Source: JANMDU01 sp031376455
GTDB lineage: Bacteria > Pseudomonadota > Gammaproteobacteria > Burkholderiales > Burkholderiaceae_C
Reading direction: 5' to 3'
Assembly: GCA_031376455.1 (NCBI GenBank)
Contig: JANMDU010000128.1
Span: forward strand, 1-7,458
Length of the DNA: 7,458 nucleotides
Below the pieces are notes generated by a model. It saw nothing but the letters and a program-made list of their open reading frames with translations. It was not told the origin of the DNA and searched no databases. Position 1 is the first letter of the stretch. Each line of letters begins with the position of its first letter. Positions 6,688 through 7,458 of this stretch are shown here, piece after piece. A program made the position numbers and the translations under genes.

Positions 6688-6780
6688 GATGGCTATCAAC
6701 GCTTACTATCAATGAGTGAGCACCTTACGCATATGCTACGCTAGCTTTGAGTGATTTTGTTGTAAAAAGGACAGTGTTTC
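6688..6780 (+). other. Kinase-regulator intergenic gap with short direct repeats
   Basis: This 93-bp gap separates two genes that are usually co-transcribed. It contains CTATCAA twice (6693-6699 and 6706-6712, 13 bp apart), TACGC twice (6726-6730 and 6737-6741, 11 bp apart, about one helical turn), and the perfect palindrome GCATATGC (6729-6736). No convincing -35/-10 pair and no terminator were found. It may contain a regulator site, but this is speculative. Confidence 0.4.
6767..6771 (+). promoter_or_regulatory. Ribosome binding site of the response regulator
   Basis: AAGGA lies 9 nt before the ATG at 6781, a standard arrangement that supports the chosen start. Confidence 0.8.
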
Positions 6781-7407
6781 ATGAGCTTGATCCCAAAAAA
6801 GGGCACAGTGTATGTGGTCGATGATGACGAAGCTGTGCGAGATTCGCTGCAATGGCTGCTCGAAGGTAAAGACTACCGTGTGCGCTGTTTTGATTCCGCT
6901 GAGACTTTTCTCGCCCGCTATGATCCGCGCGAAGTGGCCTGCCTACTTGTCGATGTCCGCATGGGTGGCATGAGTGGCATGGAGCTGCAAGACAAACTCC
7001 TTGAGCGCAAGAGCCCGCTGCCCGTTGTATTTATCACAGGGCATGGTGATGTGCCGATGGCCGTGAACACGATGAAAAAAGGTGCGATGGATTTTGTCCA
7101 GAAGCCCTTCAAAGAGCCGGAGCTGGTCAGCTTGGTGGAGCGGATGCTGGAGCAAGCCAAGGGCAGCTTTAGCAGCCACCAGCAATCCGCAAGCCGTGAT
7201 GCCTTGTTGGCTAAATTGACGGGTCGCGAGGCGCAAGTCTTGGAGCGTATCGTCGCAGGTCGGCTGAATAAACAAATCGCCGACGATTTGGGCATCAGCA
7301 TCAAAACGGTGGAAGCCCACCGCGCCAACATTATGGAAAAGCTGGGCGCGAATACGGTGGCTGATCTGCTCAAGATTGCACTGGGCTCTAACGCACCTAA
7401 GTCTTGA
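6781..7407 (+). CDS. FixJ/NarL-family response regulator (receiver plus LuxR-type HTH)
   Basis: Cytoplasmic DNA-binding response regulator of 208 residues, the usual size for the FixJ group. The receiver domain (about 8-125) shows the acidic cluster DDDE (14-17), the phosphoacceptor Asp58 in LLVDVRMGGMSG, Thr86 in FITGHGD and Lys108 in VQKPF, so all the conserved phosphorylation residues are present. A Ser/Gln-rich linker (128-140) leads to a LuxR/GerE-type helix-turn-helix (about 146-200, LTGREAQVLERIVAG, then NKQIADDLGISIKTVEAHR and IMEKLGA). The gene follows the kinase on the same strand after 93 bp and is its likely partner. Phosphorylation probably promotes dimerisation and DNA binding, as in FixJ. 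Its targets are unknown; the divergent aceE-kinase promoter region is the obvious candidate. No symbol is given because several FixJ-like paralogues (for example TtrR and MctR) share this layout. Confidence 0.95.
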   Translation: MSLIPKKGTVYVVDDDEAVRDSLQWLLEGKDYRVRCFDSAETFLARYDPREVACLLVDVRMGGMSGMELQDKLLERKSPLPVVFITGHGDVPMAVNTMKKGAMDFVQKPFKEPELVSLVERMLEQAKGSFSSHQQSASRDALLAKLTGREAQVLERIVAGRLNKQIADDLGISIKTVEAHRANIMEKLGANTVADLLKIALGSNAPKS

Positions 7408-7434
7408 TCTTTTTTCGCTCAACGAATTTAAGAA

Positions 7435-7458
7435 CACGGAAGGCACGGAAACTACACG
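7435..7458 (+). repeat. Start of a CACGGAA tandem repeat, cut by the window edge
   Basis: CACGGAA occurs at 7435-7441 and 7444-7450 (9-bp period), followed by CACG at 7455-7458, where the window ends. It lies in the non-coding DNA after the response regulator. I recall similar CACGGA-rich runs as dispersed intergenic repeats in various bacteria. The full extent cannot be seen. Confidence 0.45.

Noticed and set aside
6683..6700. GTTGA...TCAAC inverted repeat across the kinase stop codon
   Set aside because: Only five paired bases before mismatches and no T-run, so it is not a credible terminator.
7402..7420. Intrinsic terminator after the response regulator (run of T at 7410-7415)
   Set aside because: No GC-rich stem lies directly upstream; the best pairing, CAAGA (7371-7375) with TCTTG (7402-7406), has a 26-nt loop and is too weak.

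Overview
The window looks like a chromosomal housekeeping locus of a betaproteobacterium, most likely order Burkholderiales and perhaps family Comamonadaceae. The reasons are a homodimeric-type pyruvate dehydrogenase E1 (aceE) followed by an E2 (aceF) with two lipoyl domains, moderate-to-high G+C, a divergently placed FixL/FixJ-type two-component pair, and short dispersed repeats of kinds I recall from that group. The taxonomic call is an inference from memory, not a search.

Layout. Positions 1-1014 (minus strand) hold the first 338 codons of aceF, which runs off the left edge. Positions 1015-1139 are the aceE-aceF spacer, filled mostly by a long imperfect palindrome with a nested alternative hairpin. 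Positions 1140-3860 (minus) are the complete aceE. Positions 3861-4047 are an AT-rich divergent control region; two sigma70-like promoters can be read in it, back to back, with overlapping -35 elements. Positions 4048-6687 (plus) encode a two-TM, PAS-containing sensor histidine kinase. After a 93-bp gap, positions 6781-7407 (plus) encode a FixJ/NarL-type response regulator. The last 51 bases are non-coding and begin a CACGGAA tandem repeat cut by the window edge.

How the genes work together. AceE decarboxylates pyruvate and reductively acetylates the lipoyl arms of AceF, and AceF passes the acetyl group to CoA. The kinase and regulator form a two-component system. Its divergent position beside aceE, with overlapping promoters, suggests that it may control pyruvate dehydrogenase or respond to a related carbon signal, but nothing in the sequence proves this.

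The most unusual aspect is repeat invasion of the aceE-aceF unit. A REP-like inverted repeat sits in frame in the aceF linker before the subunit-binding domain, a second repeat-like segment sits in the linker between the two lipoyl domains, and a third, unrelated palindrome starts at the last base of the aceE stop codon. I see no clear mobile-element gene, tRNA, rRNA or CRISPR array.
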